In this document: positions 42,676 through 53,270 of the stretch, in pieces
Position numbering within the stretch: position 1 is the stretch's first letter
How the letters are laid out: the number at the start of each line of letters is the position of its first letter
Origin: Phymatolithon calcareum
Lineage: Eukaryota > Rhodophyta > Florideophyceae > Hapalidiales
Length of the DNA: 64,000 bases
Direction of reading: 5' to 3'
Assembly: GCA_977006965.1 (NCBI GenBank)
Contig: OZ345360.1
Coordinates: 1,550,001 to 1,614,000, forward strand
Program-made: the position numbers and the translations under genes
Notes under the pieces: model-generated
Told to the model about the DNA's origin: nothing
The model's input: only the letters and a program-made list of their open reading frames with translations
Database searches by the model: none

Positions 42676-44514
42676 ATGACTGATGGAGAAGCTCACGAAG
42701 GGGCTGTAATCCGCCCCCCTCGCCATCCATCGAGCATTTCGCCGGGAGGAAGTAATTCCACATCTCACTTCGCTGCCGATTTGCGCCGCGAATCTGGGCC
42801 AAACGCGACTTGGATATCGAAACTTATTTCTACCCTGGAAAGCATGAGGGGGGAAATTGTTCAAGAATTTCGGAGGAGAACCGAAGAATTGACCACGTCG
42901 ATGCAGTGCAATTGTGGTACTCGTCCTGGCACGCTTAACAGCCGAAGCACTGTTAGAACACGAGGATCATCGGGGAACGAAGCTGAATCTGAGACAGGAA
43001 AACGAGCGCTTCCAGACCCCGGCGATGTTATGGATGTACAACTCATGGCCACACGAGAGTACGCGTGGCTCCCGATTATGAGACTGATTATGATGTACAC
43101 CATCCTTTCGTTCTCCCAGACCTACGGAGCAACGCGGCGTTGGCTTGCGGGGAGAAAGAGGGAAAATCTGGCCCACGTTGAGCCACTTTGCGAAGGCGGC
43201 GTGTCCGGTCTCTCATTGATTTACTTTTCAGTCGCAAGCGACGATCTAAAATCTCGTCATAGCTGCGCACTCGGGAAGGCGTGCTCTTCGTTGTGCACTG
43301 ATGTCATTGTTTCAATAATGATGTCGGCGCGCCACGACTTTTTCGGAGCTACAAACACTGCTGCAGATGATTCCCCTGGAGGGAGGGAGAATCGGCCCAT
43401 ACCTGATTGGTTAAAGTCGTTTGGAGGAAAACGCGAGGCTACCCTTTTCGTTCAGGGAGTAGTGGAACAGCTCGAGCGTACCAACCAGCTACCTATCCAG
43501 AGGGAGAGATCTAAGCGAGCACGTCGCTCTGTGGTGGCATCCGCACCGGTCAGGGCAAGCGAGGACCCCCTTCGTCCCTACCGTGAGGTTGCGATACGGA
43601 CTATTCGAACTGCTGTGCTGCGAGCCATGAGCGACGGGAGGACTGCTGCAAGGCTGCACCTGTACAGATCGTTTCTGTTTGTTGTGGAAGAAGTCGCGAG
43701 GTATTCCAATCCCTCTTGTAGCCTTTCTGCCGGGCTAGAGGTTATTCTTTCGAATCCTGAATCGGACGAGGAGAGAGATGTTCCTGGAGTTCTAGACGGA
43801 ACAATCTGGGATATAGACGTGGCAGAAAAAGGCGAAAACGGATATCAAGTGAACAAGGAGGCATTGGACAGGCTAGGAGTTCTATTTCCGAGCCTTAGCT
43901 TGACTTTGAAGTACAGAAGAAAAGTTGTGGGGGTGCCGGCGTATGTACAAGTGAGCGACGCTATTACCGTGGGCAACGACGATCCTGGCAACGAGACATC
44001 GACCGGAGCGGAAGGCGAATTATTCTTCGACGTGGAGGAGGTCGTGTCGTTGCATACGGTTGCAACTGGCCTTCTTGTTGAGACGTATAAGATGCAGACG
44101 CACAAGGTTGTGCTTGGAGCCTCTGAACTCTCTCTTCGTACAATTCACATCATGGCTATCGGATTGCGCGGTTTAATTTTGAAGGTCCTGAAGAAGGAAC
44201 TGTCGGAATTGGAGGTAGCAGCGCTGGGAGCGATTGAACATCGCTACCTGAACAAGGACGACGTTATTGCTACGGTTATTGTGGGAAATCGAAAAGACAC
44301 TGAATCTGTCAGGAAGGTCCTAGAAAAGGAGCGCGCGTTCAAATTTTCCATGACTTATAGCGAATATTGTGCGAGAAAGCGAGTTCAAGAGAATGAGCGC
44401 GCGGAGGCTGCTAGGAGGGAAGCTAGCATAAGGTCAATTGCGGAGAGCTCTGCTGATGCGCAGCATTGTGTGGCGGAAACGGAAGCAGATTACGACATTT
44501 CGTGGATGGCCTAA
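42676..44514 (+). CDS. CACTA accessory protein, 612 aa, unknown
   Basis: The frame runs from the ATG in ACTATGACTGATGGAG to TAA; in-frame codons upstream lack an ATG. The first 110 residues are Ser/Arg-rich, with SKLISTLESMRGEIVQEF suggesting a short helix. The middle has no clear domain. The last 75 residues (EKERAFKFSMTYSEYCARKR and following) are charged and helical. I recognise no family. In plant CACTA elements the second protein (TnpA type) binds subterminal repeats, and position between the termini makes that a candidate role, by analogy only. There is no similarity visible to the Tnp2-like protein. Confidence 0.75.
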   Translation: MTDGEAHEGAVIRPPRHPSSISPGGSNSTSHFAADLRRESGPNATWISKLISTLESMRGEIVQEFRRRTEELTTSMQCNCGTRPGTLNSRSTVRTRGSSGNEAESETGKRALPDPGDVMDVQLMATREYAWLPIMRLIMMYTILSFSQTYGATRRWLAGRKRENLAHVEPLCEGGVSGLSLIYFSVASDDLKSRHSCALGKACSSLCTDVIVSIMMSARHDFFGATNTAADDSPGGRENRPIPDWLKSFGGKREATLFVQGVVEQLERTNQLPIQRERSKRARRSVVASAPVRASEDPLRPYREVAIRTIRTAVLRAMSDGRTAARLHLYRSFLFVVEEVARYSNPSCSLSAGLEVILSNPESDEERDVPGVLDGTIWDIDVAEKGENGYQVNKEALDRLGVLFPSLSLTLKYRRKVVGVPAYVQVSDAITVGNDDPGNETSTGAEGELFFDVEEVVSLHTVATGLLVETYKMQTHKVVLGASELSLRTIHIMAIGLRGLILKVLKKELSELEVAALGAIEHRYLNKDDVIATVIVGNRKDTESVRKVLEKERAFKFSMTYSEYCARKRVQENERAEAARREASIRSIAESSADAQHCVAETEADYDISWMA

Positions 44515-45479
44515 GGATAGTGTACAGCCGAAGTTCTTGACGTTTATTGTGCTATTGAATTCAGTGAGTCGCTTATTATTTTGCTTTATCGAATGCTTTG
44601 TACTTATGGGGCTGGATGGAGTTGGTCCATTTCTATCGTATAAGAGGATATTGTAAATTGTATTTGAAATGCTCGCTGAGCCTCACACATTGGGAAACGG
44701 AGCTTCTTTTCAGAGTTCAATACACCTTTCGGATAACACCGTCATGTCGGAGTAGTATGACCGAAGACAATCAGGAGGTACACCAACCTTAACATTTCCG
44801 TCCTTCCTAGTCGAGTAGGTGACCAGATCTGAGAATTCGCGGAACTAATGCCCAAAAGCTTGATAGTGTAGGTGCGCAGCTAGGAGAATTCTCAGCTGTG
44901 CCCATCTCACCCCTGTCATTATCTTCCTATCCCAAACTGCGTGCCGACCACCGATAACGGGACCCACGCCTGTGCACTACAATCACACCCGTTGAACAAC
45001 TTTGATCGATATCCCTTGATTTGCAGATTCTGTAGCAACCTATAAGCGGCCACACGCGTTGATATTCTTTCGCGCCTGAGATATGGACACACGAGACGAC
45101 ATTTCGTCCCGACCGAAGTAAATATCGCCGAACTTACAGAATAATGTTTCTTTAAACCGCAGATCTTATACAACGACTACCTACGGCAGGCAGGCTCGAA
45201 GCCGGCATCACTAACAAAATTGGAAAAAGATGAAATAGTGCGGATGCGGTCAAGTAGAGCGAGGGGATACTAATAATTGTTTCAGAAAACAACTATTCAC
45301 AGGAGTTGAGAAAATATTTTGCGCAGACACAGTCAGCTTCCGCGAACGAATCACTACTGATGGAAAGAACGTCCGGAAAGTCCCAGGTACATGTTCTGCA
45401 GGAACGCCGGTGTGAGTGGCGGCACCAGAAGATCTCATCCATGTGATGCGAAACACATTCCGCTGCGGAGGAGCACTAT

Positions 45480-46295
45480 TTATAATAGAGGTTCGTCGCC
45501 CGGACCGCACGTAGGATGATGACGTCGATGTCGTCCGAGAAAGAACGGAAGGGATTCAGTCCGAAGGTTAAACTCGGAATCGCACGAGTTGTCGCTCCAT
45601 GCCATAGACTGCTGGTACAGCACATGTACTTCGCCATCAGAAAATGAATTAGGGTCACTACGACCAAGAATTACATGTCTCGGACGTCCGCTGTCGTTGC
45701 CCTTGTCTGGGGCGTCAACTCCCATTATTTGTACCGCCCGTAGTTGTCGTGAGGAGTTTTTCTTCTCCTTATAGACGCCATCTTCCCGAACATCTACAGA
45801 GAGACCTAAAGCTTCGCATAAGTCGAAATAGGACGGAAACTGTAGATCGATTCGGCTGCATTTCTCTGGAGCGATTGAAAGCGCGTAAAACTGAGACGGA
45901 TAAGGTTCACACCGAAATAACGCACTTCGAGAAAATGACGTGGCCAGCGTTCTAAAATCAGCGAGCGTGCAATCGCAGGCCTTAGTTTTCATGAGAACCT
46001 GCATCACCGAAGTACCTGGACATAACTTCGACATCGGAAAAGCTCGCGAGAGCTCGACATGGCCTGTTCGCAGTGCATGTACAGCATTTAGACGCGCAAA
46101 GAGCAGAATCCTCTGCCGTATTTTCTCATCGTTACTGACGGCGGATACAGACGCGCTCAGTGTGGTTATTAGCCGAGTGTTTGCAGACAAGCTTGCCGTG
46201 AGCGCATTGATGCGTGATTGAAGGCTGGCATGCTGGTATTGAAGATTACGCACTTCTTCTCCAATTTTGACGATTTCTGAAGCTGGGGTTTCCAT
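45480..46295 (-). CDS. CACTA-internal protein, 271 aa, unknown
   Basis: The minus-strand frame starts at the ATG of METPASEIVKIGEEVRNLQY and ends at TAG-side position 45480. Residues 10-60 (RNLQYQHASLQSRINALTAS and ANTRLITTLSASVS) look like a coiled coil. The rest carries several Cys (KLCPGT, KACDCTLADF) and ends in HRRHHPTCGPGDEPLL. No family is recognised. It is transcribed away from the transposase gene, whose ATG is 409 bp off, so a shared bidirectional promoter between 46296 and 46703 is possible. It could be a host gene captured by the transposon. Confidence 0.65.
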   Translation of the reverse strand: METPASEIVKIGEEVRNLQYQHASLQSRINALTASLSANTRLITTLSASVSAVSNDEKIRQRILLFARLNAVHALRTGHVELSRAFPMSKLCPGTSVMQVLMKTKACDCTLADFRTLATSFSRSALFRCEPYPSQFYALSIAPEKCSRIDLQFPSYFDLCEALGLSVDVREDGVYKEKKNSSRQLRAVQIMGVDAPDKGNDSGRPRHVILGRSDPNSFSDGEVHVLYQQSMAWSDNSCDSEFNLRTESLPFFLGRHRRHHPTCGPGDEPLL

Positions 46296-46703
46296 TTTAA
46301 AACAGTAGAGACAGAAGCCGTGTCGTCCTTCACGAGAACTCTCGCGTGATGCCTGTACAACCAGTGACAAGAACAGAAATTGTCTTCGAAGTCAATTTCT
46401 GTACTTGTCTCTTCGCGTTCCATATTAGAGAGTAATCCATGGCTGTAGGGTAAACCACGGCGCGTACAGTCTGAAAACTGTGCATCTGCAACTTAGAAAC
46501 TTTACATAAGTTGAGGCGAAGAGCAGTTTTTGAAACAATAGACGATGCATGCGTGGAGATCCAAGCCGCAACACATAGAGCGACAGAAACGCTTGAACAG
46601 CATCCTTTACTGTTTTGCGCTCGAGCGATGAGTGACAAATAACGAACCAATCTCTCCCTTTTTTTCTCTTTGCTAACACACGTCTGCGGAAGTTTTCGTA
46701 CTC

Positions 46704-49700
46704 ATGAACCCAAATACCTCTCGTGTTCGGCGAAAAAGGCGAAGTCGTCGCCGTCTTACCGAAATACCACAATTTCTGCCTCAAACGTATCCTCAAGATG
46801 ACACACATGCATCGCAGGCGATGTCGTCCAGGCATACACACGTCCATCAAGATCTGGAACTAGAAGTTCACCTTGACTCTCGAAATGAAGCCATAGTACC
46901 AGAATTGAGCTTACCCTCCGCCGCGCATTGCACTCATCCATCTGACAGCTTGGGTGAAAAATTGGAGCACAATGAAGCAATCACTTCCTTTGGACTTAAT
47001 GCCTCTATTCCTTGTGCTGAGCTGGAAGTTCAAAATGATCCTGTGAGTGAAGAAAGCGTACACCCAGACGAAGAAGCGTTTATTGATGAGCCATATGACG
47101 ACATTGAAGACCAGCGACAGGAAATTGATCTCCCGATAGCAGAGTGTGCTGGACAAGTTTCGCTAGGAACCGATTCTGTTCCAAAGGATACCGCTCTCAT
47201 CCCTAACTGGCTAGTGCTCTGGTCTTTACTCATGACCAATGGCAGTAGAAAAATGACCAAAGACACCTACCAGTCAGTGCGTAATTTTGTTGAAGCGCTT
47301 CATTTTGATGTGGAAGACCAGAAGATGAAACCGAAGATCCCGCACTACTCGACGCTACATAAGACATACAAGCCACGTCTTTTAAATTATTTGGCGGTGC
47401 GTGGCCAGGACCATCAAGAGCGCGTAGACTTGACAAAGGCAGGAGCACGAAGCAAATCAAAAAATTCAAACGGTGATTCCCAAACCACAGTGCGCATCAT
47501 TCTACCCAGTGAGTACGCCCGTGCAGATGTCGCTTCTCCAGAGGTGTGGCCTGAGCTTTATTCTACCAGCTTGTCCGCCTTAAGTGATGCATCTTCGTAC
47601 TCCCCAGACTGCGTCGATACATGGCCGATCGTTTTTGCTAGAGACTGGTTCTACGGTCCTAACAAAGCAATGTGCGTTGACTGCCCCAGCTCTTCGGATA
47701 GCTCCTATGACTTCGCCGAAGTCGGTGATATTGTGGATATCCTCCTTCTTCAATCTCTGCCCTTGGTTGAGTCCGCCCTGCGTTGCTTCGCTATACTCCC
47801 GTCGACTTCAGGCTTTTGCACCGGGTTGCGCGGATTGGTTTGCCATACGTTTAATGTTGGACATATCCAAAGATCAGAAGATCCGATGTTCTACGAAGAA
47901 TACAGGTACACTCCCTCGCCTCGTGACCTTGAAATATCAAGCGTATTGTCCTTCGTTTCCTACACTTCTCCGATGGACAGCGTAACCGTTGAAATACCAG
48001 ATCTACCCGTTGAATTGGGCCTCGACGTAGATACCGAAGGTGACTGCGAGCGATGGCCTAAAAGGAAGAAAAGATCCCCAGAGATGGAGGCCGCGCTTAA
48101 AAATCGCCGTGTCGCTATGAGGGAGCGGAAATCACAAGAAGCAAGGGCTTGGGCGAGCTGGGAGAAGCCAATCCTTAAGCCAGGAGATTTCGTTGCATTA
48201 ATACAACCTATCACTTCCAAAATGAGTGGAAACTACCCAATAGGCGGGAGATCAAACTCCACACTGCTAACAGACATTGACAAGCAAGCTCGACTATGTG
48301 TCGTCCACCGATTCTGGACAGAACAGGAAGAGAAGAGGAGGCACGTCTTCTACATTCCTGGAGGGATGAGCATGCAAGATTTGCAGCAAAACATGATTGG
48401 TGAGGCGACACGCCTTTCCAGCCTGTGCAGTCCTCTATGTGACCATCCAAGAACTGTATCCATCGACGTGAGATCTATTGGCTTATTTAGAGCTCATGGT
48501 GGGAAACGTGGGCCCCAAAACTATACTCCCATCAGTAGTGAGGGAGTATTGCCCACCGGTGATCGCTACTTCATTTACCGATTCATATTATTCTGGGACG
48601 GTTTCCAGATACAGACAGGGAAGCAGGCGTCAGGCGAGGGATTGTATATGCTCTGCATGAATCTTCCCCCCAACTCAAGATCATCGCCAAATGCTGTACG
48701 AATTTTGACCCTTTCCCCGCCTGGTGTGAAAACAACGGCGGCTCTCCGCCGAATATCACCTGACATTACTGAAGGGATGACGACTGGATTCGTTGACGTT
48801 GACGCTGAAGGTAACCGACGACGCATCTTTTTAGATTTTCTAGGGTGTGTAGGGGACACTCCAGCCATAAACTCTGTCCTCGACGTTCTTGGCCATACTG
48901 CCGCGGCATGCTGCCATCTATGTCGATACACCCGTGTCTCTTCCACAATCGTCGGCAGCAGGTATACGGCAAATGAGGGGCTTGGCTGCCAAACTGCTAC
49001 GTTCCGTGGCTTTTTACAACACGCAGGAGTTCATGAAAGTGGAGCAAAGAGAGAAACGTGCCGCTGTCTGGGTATAAAACATAATCCAGACCCCGCACAA
49101 CTACCTTTACACATGTTTCGCGCCGCGAATTTCGAGGCTCGGAACAGGATTCCTGTGACATCGTCAGGGCTTCAACTTTTGTCCCACCATCTAGATCCGT
49201 ATCGCGCGTGCTTTGTTGCCCCGGACCACCTATTGACTGGGCACCTCCGGGACGCCATTACTCTTGCCTACCGACTGCTACCAAATGCAGAATGTCGAAA
49301 GTCTGTGGAACAGTTCATGATGTCATTTTTAGTGGAAGCTGGTTTGCCTCCCCAGAACAGACTTTTTGATCCGGACAAAAAGGCTCTGTTCACCATGTCA
49401 ATGACAGAAATGTATGCTCTCGCCATGATTGCAGAGCTGGCATTTGTACACGGATGCTCTTCATTATCCAATTCAACTCGTGAGACACCTGCGTTAAACG
49501 AGACAACATCCGCAGCAGTTGCTATTGTCGGCTCTTTTTCAAATTTTATTGCTAAAATTTGGCGCAGACCGGAGTTGGAACGTGATGGACATACCGCTTG
49601 GGAGGATTTCATTCAACATGAAGGCATGATGAACATCTCAAATATTCAGAACTACGTTGAAGAGCATATTGCCAAAATACGGAAGATATGCGCCTTCCCA

Positions 49701-50834
49701 GATGCTAGCACTTTAGCTCTGGAAGATTCTGACCTCCCTAAAACGGACAGGCTACGTATTTTGAAACATCAAAAAGAGTGTGTTATGGCCATCAAAATTT
49801 TGGACAAGCCCAACTTACACAGGCTCCGCGAGTTGGTCTACACAACATTGCCAATGGTGCCACACGTCTGCTATTTCGGGGAGTTGGTCCTAGAAAAGGC
49901 TCATCAGTCTCTTAAAAGGGTTTTTAAGAGGTCTAACAACAAGAATGTGCATATAACGTCGATCCACAGCGCTGCTATTGATGACTGGCAAGGAAGGCTG
50001 ACTGCAGCTATCTCCGGGATTCATCATGGCGGTAATAATTCTTTTCGACAGTGCATCCGTTTATTTTCAGGACGAGAGAGGGTGGAACTGTTGACCGGTG
50101 CATTGAACCGACAGTTCAAAGATCAAGTCATAATAACAATAGGGCCTCAACAATTAATCGAAAAGGAGCTTCGTGCGCAAGGTCAATCTGTCTTATCTCC
50201 TAGAAGAGGCAGGAAAGACTCATTATCATGGTCCATTCAAGCTCCATGGGAGGAGCTCTTCCCTCAACAAAGTTTGCAATCTCACCAAACAGGAAACCTA
50301 ATATTCTCACAACTACAAGTGGCGTTTTCCGATGATATTAAGGAGTGGAGTGGCCACATGGGAGACTATGTCACATCAAAACACCACGGAGGTGCCCCCG
50401 GGCCAAGTTTCCGTCGCGGTGATGTTGTGGAAACGGTTTGCTTTCACCCTCATGACGTCTCATTGCACTATCCGTTTTTAATTCAGACAAACTGTTCTTC
50501 GTATCTTGGAGCATTGGCGGTGAACAGTGCGCCATGCCTATGGTTGGTTGAGAAGGCACTCTTCTTGAAGAACAAAAGTAACGAGACTACATATTATACT
50601 GCCCTACGGCCGTGCCTACTGACTGAGAACCAGCAACCACAACTACAATACAAAATACAGCAATATAGAAAAGCGACTGAAAGGCCTATTTCCTACGCGA
50701 AAATTGACGTAAGTATGCGGAAAATTGGTACAATATGTGTTAGTGGCAATAACACTACAGCAAGCAACCAAGAAGAAACAACCAAGTTTTACGCTCTAAC
50801 ACGTGCGGATGGATACCCTGGTAGAAAGGGATAG
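46704..50834 (+). CDS. Tnp2-like transposase of the CACTA superfamily
   Basis: This is an intact 1376-aa frame. The first 30 residues are strongly basic (RVRRKRRSRRRL), a likely nuclear signal. The central core follows the order of fungal and plant Tnp2/Plavaka-type transposases: FILFWDGFQIQTG (Asp632), FLDFLGCVGDTPAIN (Asp718), GHTAAACCHLCRY with CxxC (Cys737, Cys740), and later FGELVLEKAHQSLKR (Glu1060/Glu1064) before SNNKNVHIT. Asp, Asp and Glu are proposed as the RNase H-fold catalytic set; this assignment is inference. The product would cut at CACTA ends. A KDZ-type transposase is the main alternative, but the CACTA termini favour this call. Confidence 0.8.
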   Translation: MNPNTSRVRRKRRSRRRLTEIPQFLPQTYPQDDTHASQAMSSRHTHVHQDLELEVHLDSRNEAIVPELSLPSAAHCTHPSDSLGEKLEHNEAITSFGLNASIPCAELEVQNDPVSEESVHPDEEAFIDEPYDDIEDQRQEIDLPIAECAGQVSLGTDSVPKDTALIPNWLVLWSLLMTNGSRKMTKDTYQSVRNFVEALHFDVEDQKMKPKIPHYSTLHKTYKPRLLNYLAVRGQDHQERVDLTKAGARSKSKNSNGDSQTTVRIILPSEYARADVASPEVWPELYSTSLSALSDASSYSPDCVDTWPIVFARDWFYGPNKAMCVDCPSSSDSSYDFAEVGDIVDILLLQSLPLVESALRCFAILPSTSGFCTGLRGLVCHTFNVGHIQRSEDPMFYEEYRYTPSPRDLEISSVLSFVSYTSPMDSVTVEIPDLPVELGLDVDTEGDCERWPKRKKRSPEMEAALKNRRVAMRERKSQEARAWASWEKPILKPGDFVALIQPITSKMSGNYPIGGRSNSTLLTDIDKQARLCVVHRFWTEQEEKRRHVFYIPGGMSMQDLQQNMIGEATRLSSLCSPLCDHPRTVSIDVRSIGLFRAHGGKRGPQNYTPISSEGVLPTGDRYFIYRFILFWDGFQIQTGKQASGEGLYMLCMNLPPNSRSSPNAVRILTLSPPGVKTTAALRRISPDITEGMTTGFVDVDAEGNRRRIFLDFLGCVGDTPAINSVLDVLGHTAAACCHLCRYTRVSSTIVGSRYTANEGLGCQTATFRGFLQHAGVHESGAKRETCRCLGIKHNPDPAQLPLHMFRAANFEARNRIPVTSSGLQLLSHHLDPYRACFVAPDHLLTGHLRDAITLAYRLLPNAECRKSVEQFMMSFLVEAGLPPQNRLFDPDKKALFTMSMTEMYALAMIAELAFVHGCSSLSNSTRETPALNETTSAAVAIVGSFSNFIAKIWRRPELERDGHTAWEDFIQHEGMMNISNIQNYVEEHIAKIRKICAFPDASTLALEDSDLPKTDRLRILKHQKECVMAIKILDKPNLHRLRELVYTTLPMVPHVCYFGELVLEKAHQSLKRVFKRSNNKNVHITSIHSAAIDDWQGRLTAAISGIHHGGNNSFRQCIRLFSGRERVELLTGALNRQFKDQVIITIGPQQLIEKELRAQGQSVLSPRRGRKDSLSWSIQAPWEELFPQQSLQSHQTGNLIFSQLQVAFSDDIKEWSGHMGDYVTSKHHGGAPGPSFRRGDVVETVCFHPHDVSLHYPFLIQTNCSSYLGALAVNSAPCLWLVEKALFLKNKSNETTYYTALRPCLLTENQQPQLQYKIQQYRKATERPISYAKIDVSMRKIGTICVSGNNTTASNQEETTKFYALTRADGYPGRKG

Positions 50835-50927
50835 AGATTTATTCAATACATTTTTTCCTCCGTCTACTTTTCATTGGTTTCGAGGCTAAGTAGAATTCTT
50901 AGAAAGTGATCAGACAGCCCGACAAAA

Positions 50928-51332
50928 CTAAGCTATCTTCGGGCGCTTCAGCCCGCCGCTTCCACTTGCGCTCCGTTCGTCATTCGAGTCGCACGGGCTT
51001 TGCTGTCTTGGCGGCCTGCACTCGCGCATCGCGACATGTCTCCCTTCCCCGATCTGGCGACTGCCTCTTCCAGAGGGAACATTTCTGTGAGCCATGGGCA
51101 CTGGTCCTGGATCTCCAGGGACATCAGGTAGCGCCGGAGGACGGACTGCGCACACTTCATCGCCCGCAACGTCATTATCCGCACCATGTGGTGATGAGGG
51201 CGGAGGGTCTTCACTTTCTGTCCCTTCTCCACCGTTATCGGCGCTAGGTCCATCTCTCACCCACAGTTCGGTGCGAAAGAATACGTGTTCCATGCGCAGC
51301 ACCGATCGGAATGCAAGACGATATTCCGCCAT
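50928..51332 (-). CDS. Possible small CACTA-internal protein, 134 aa
   Basis: The minus-strand frame starts MAEYRLAFRSVLRMEHVFFR and ends GGLKRPKIA. The middle is acidic and Pro/Gly-rich. GC content is higher here than around it, which lengthens chance frames, so the call is weak. It lies between the transposase and the right subterminal region and converges on the transposase gene. Confidence 0.3.
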   Translation of the reverse strand: MAEYRLAFRSVLRMEHVFFRTELWVRDGPSADNGGEGTESEDPPPSSPHGADNDVAGDEVCAVRPPALPDVPGDPGPVPMAHRNVPSGRGSRQIGEGRHVAMRECRPPRQQSPCDSNDERSASGSGGLKRPKIA

Positions 51333-51817
51333 TCTTGAAGATCGAGTTGAAAGAGATCGCTCCCAAAAGTGTCTCCCTCTTCAATGAGATGAAGCAATCG
51401 CTTAAACGAGTGTGCGATTTACGTCTTGTGAATACCGCGGTGACATGACATGCATGTCAGATCATCTGACCTCCCCGCATAATACAACCACTGTAGCCCC
51501 CATACTTTTCGAAACCATATACTGTACGAGCGCGAAAACTCCAGTTGCCCCAGTTTCCAGGGCATGCTTTTCCCCTTTAGCCCGTCCCATCCAAAACGCC
51601 GCCTGTGCAGCTTTGCAGTTGCAGCGACAGCTGTTCTCAGACTGCACATGTAGGTCTCTCAAACTGCATTCCTTCTTTTCTCATAACTGCGTTGCTGTCA
51701 TGCAGTTCCAAGTCCACAATCTGCAAAAAAAATAAGTTGAAAACTTTGAATTCGCAGTTTTGTCAAAAAACCACCATTTCATAGTTTTCAAACCGTGATT
51801 TTTATGGTTTTCCGATA

Positions 51818-51834
51818 ATTTTTCTCCTCTAGTG
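51818..51834 (-). repeat. CACTA right terminal inverted repeat
   Basis: Complement of CACTAGAGGAGAAAAAT; pairs with 41146-41162. Confidence 0.85.
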
Positions 51835-52802
51835 TGGGTCTATGCCGCGATTTTGATGACTTCACGAGAAGGCCCCTCTGTAAGGCCATCTCCGATGCAC
51901 TTTGTCCTTTGATGGTAGTCTGTGAAAGGTCATGTCATGATGGTCGAGCCCGACTTCACGCTCTATCTTGCGCCTAATCACCTCTTGTCTGTCTTTCCCG
52001 GGACACGTTAACGCATCATTTAGTGATTTTAACAAATCCTTGCGTTCAAGAAGATGTTTAGGCGCACCTGGCATCACTCCAATGGCTTGCATCTACCGAG
52101 CATGGCCGCGCGGCATTGTGACATCAAGATTATCGCCGAATCCTCCATCGATCTATACAGTAATTTTATTTGCATAAATAGCCAAACGTCCCAGTCAAGT
52201 AGCAGTGAAGAGGCCACTTGTCCTTGCCAGCCAATGCCCGCCTCCAGCCCACGGGACCTGTAGGTTTGAAAACAGTGGAACCTTGAAACTGTGCATTTGC
52301 AGACATGGATGTTTTTATTGCCATAACTACACGATGCGGCCCCATCGGCTTTTCTGGCCCAATAAACGAGACGTGCATGATGGTTAGCCGTAAGAATGCG
52401 ACGGTCTGTTCATGTGCATCTGAAACAGTTGAGGTTTTCTCGGGACAGCAAGCGAGAAGAAAAATCTGCTATCTACGTCCGGAAGTGCGCGCTGGGACAG
52501 CAAGCAAGATTAATGACGTGCTCTCTACGACTGCAAGAACGCACAGGGCGATGCAATAGAATGCCAACGACTATCCAGCTGGAGTTTGCAACCTTTGCAA
52601 ATTTCGCTCCTTTCGGACACGTGAAGAAGATAAAATTTAAAGATTTTTGTCTTCCAACAAGTATCAATGGACACAGGAGGGTTGCGCCCGAAGCCAAGAG
52701 GACAGCCAGCGACTCTTTAAGTGCTCAGATTTCTCCGCAGACAGCTTCGAGCCTTGTCGCACATTCTCCTTTTTCACATACAATCCCAAAGAAGACATAA
52801 AC
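51835..52802. other. CACTA right flank, with a possible pseudogene, and BCS1-like gene 2 upstream region
   Basis: On the minus strand 51862-52165 reads like a decayed coding sequence: GGFGDNLDVTMPRGHAR, a stop, then MQAIGVMPGAPKHLLERK and NDALTCPGKDRQEVIRRKIE. I do not recognise it. It sits only 27 bp from the CACTA end, so the transposon may have landed in it. From 52250 to 52802 nothing is called apart from the probable promoter side of BCS1-like gene 2. Confidence 0.35.
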
Positions 52803-53161
52803 ATGTCTCACTCGTCCGCAGTTAAACTCAACGACGTCGGCGCACCCGATTGTCCGCTGTGGATCGCCGCTAAGCTAGGTCTCTCCGTTGAAGATGTCGC
52901 TTTTACCGAAATCACATGCATGAGCGACAACTACAGCGACCTCATAAGATACTTAAAACTCGTTGCAGTGGACGCAACGCAAGCTCCGCCAAAGAGCATT
53001 GACCCTTGCGCACACGAGCCTGAGTCTCTCGGTCGTTTATCAATTCTGATATGGGCATAAGTCTCCCTGGAACGCGAACGACATCTGTTAAGTCGAGCAG
53101 TCGTCTTGGCCTCGGGTACGTGCGACTGCAAGTGGATGGAGAGGACGTGTTCATCAAGGCC

Positions 53162-53221
53162 GTACAAATGTACTGTACAGTGTCACCGCCGAAAGTGCCA
53201 GTGATCCCCGGAGGGAACTGG
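53162..53221 (-). ncRNA. Hairpin-rich 3' region, candidate guide-RNA scaffold
   Basis: Directly 3' of the Fanzor stop, on its strand, are CCAGTTCCC-TCCG-GGGATCACTGG (53198-53221; 9 pairs with a 2-nt bulge) and two small palindromes, GTACAAATGTAC (53162-53173) and TGTACTGTACA (53170-53180). They end within 10-20 bp of the insertion junction. In characterised OMEGA systems the guide RNA scaffold spans the nuclease gene's 3' end and the element end. The assignment here rests on position and pairing only. Confidence 0.3.
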
Positions 53222-53270
53222 TGCCCTCGACGATGTAATGATCAGAAAAGTATGTACTACAGAAGTAAAA

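Larger units (their letters stand above)
41146..51834 (+). mobile_element. CACTA-type DNA transposon, 10.7 kb
   Basis: The left end reads CACTAGGGGAGAAAAAT (41146-41162) and the right end, complemented, CACTAGAGGAGAAAAAT (51818-51834), 16 of 17 identical with the diagnostic CACTA start. The bases outside are ...CTG and TGG..., so only a 2-bp TG is shared, whereas 3 bp is usual. Subterminal AACTG motifs cluster at 41220-41400 and their complement CAGTT at 51540-51760, the inverted arrangement expected of transposase sites. Inside are three long genes: 612 aa (+), 271 aa (-) and a 1376-aa Tnp2-like transposase (+). All are open, so the copy may be young. Confidence 0.85.
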
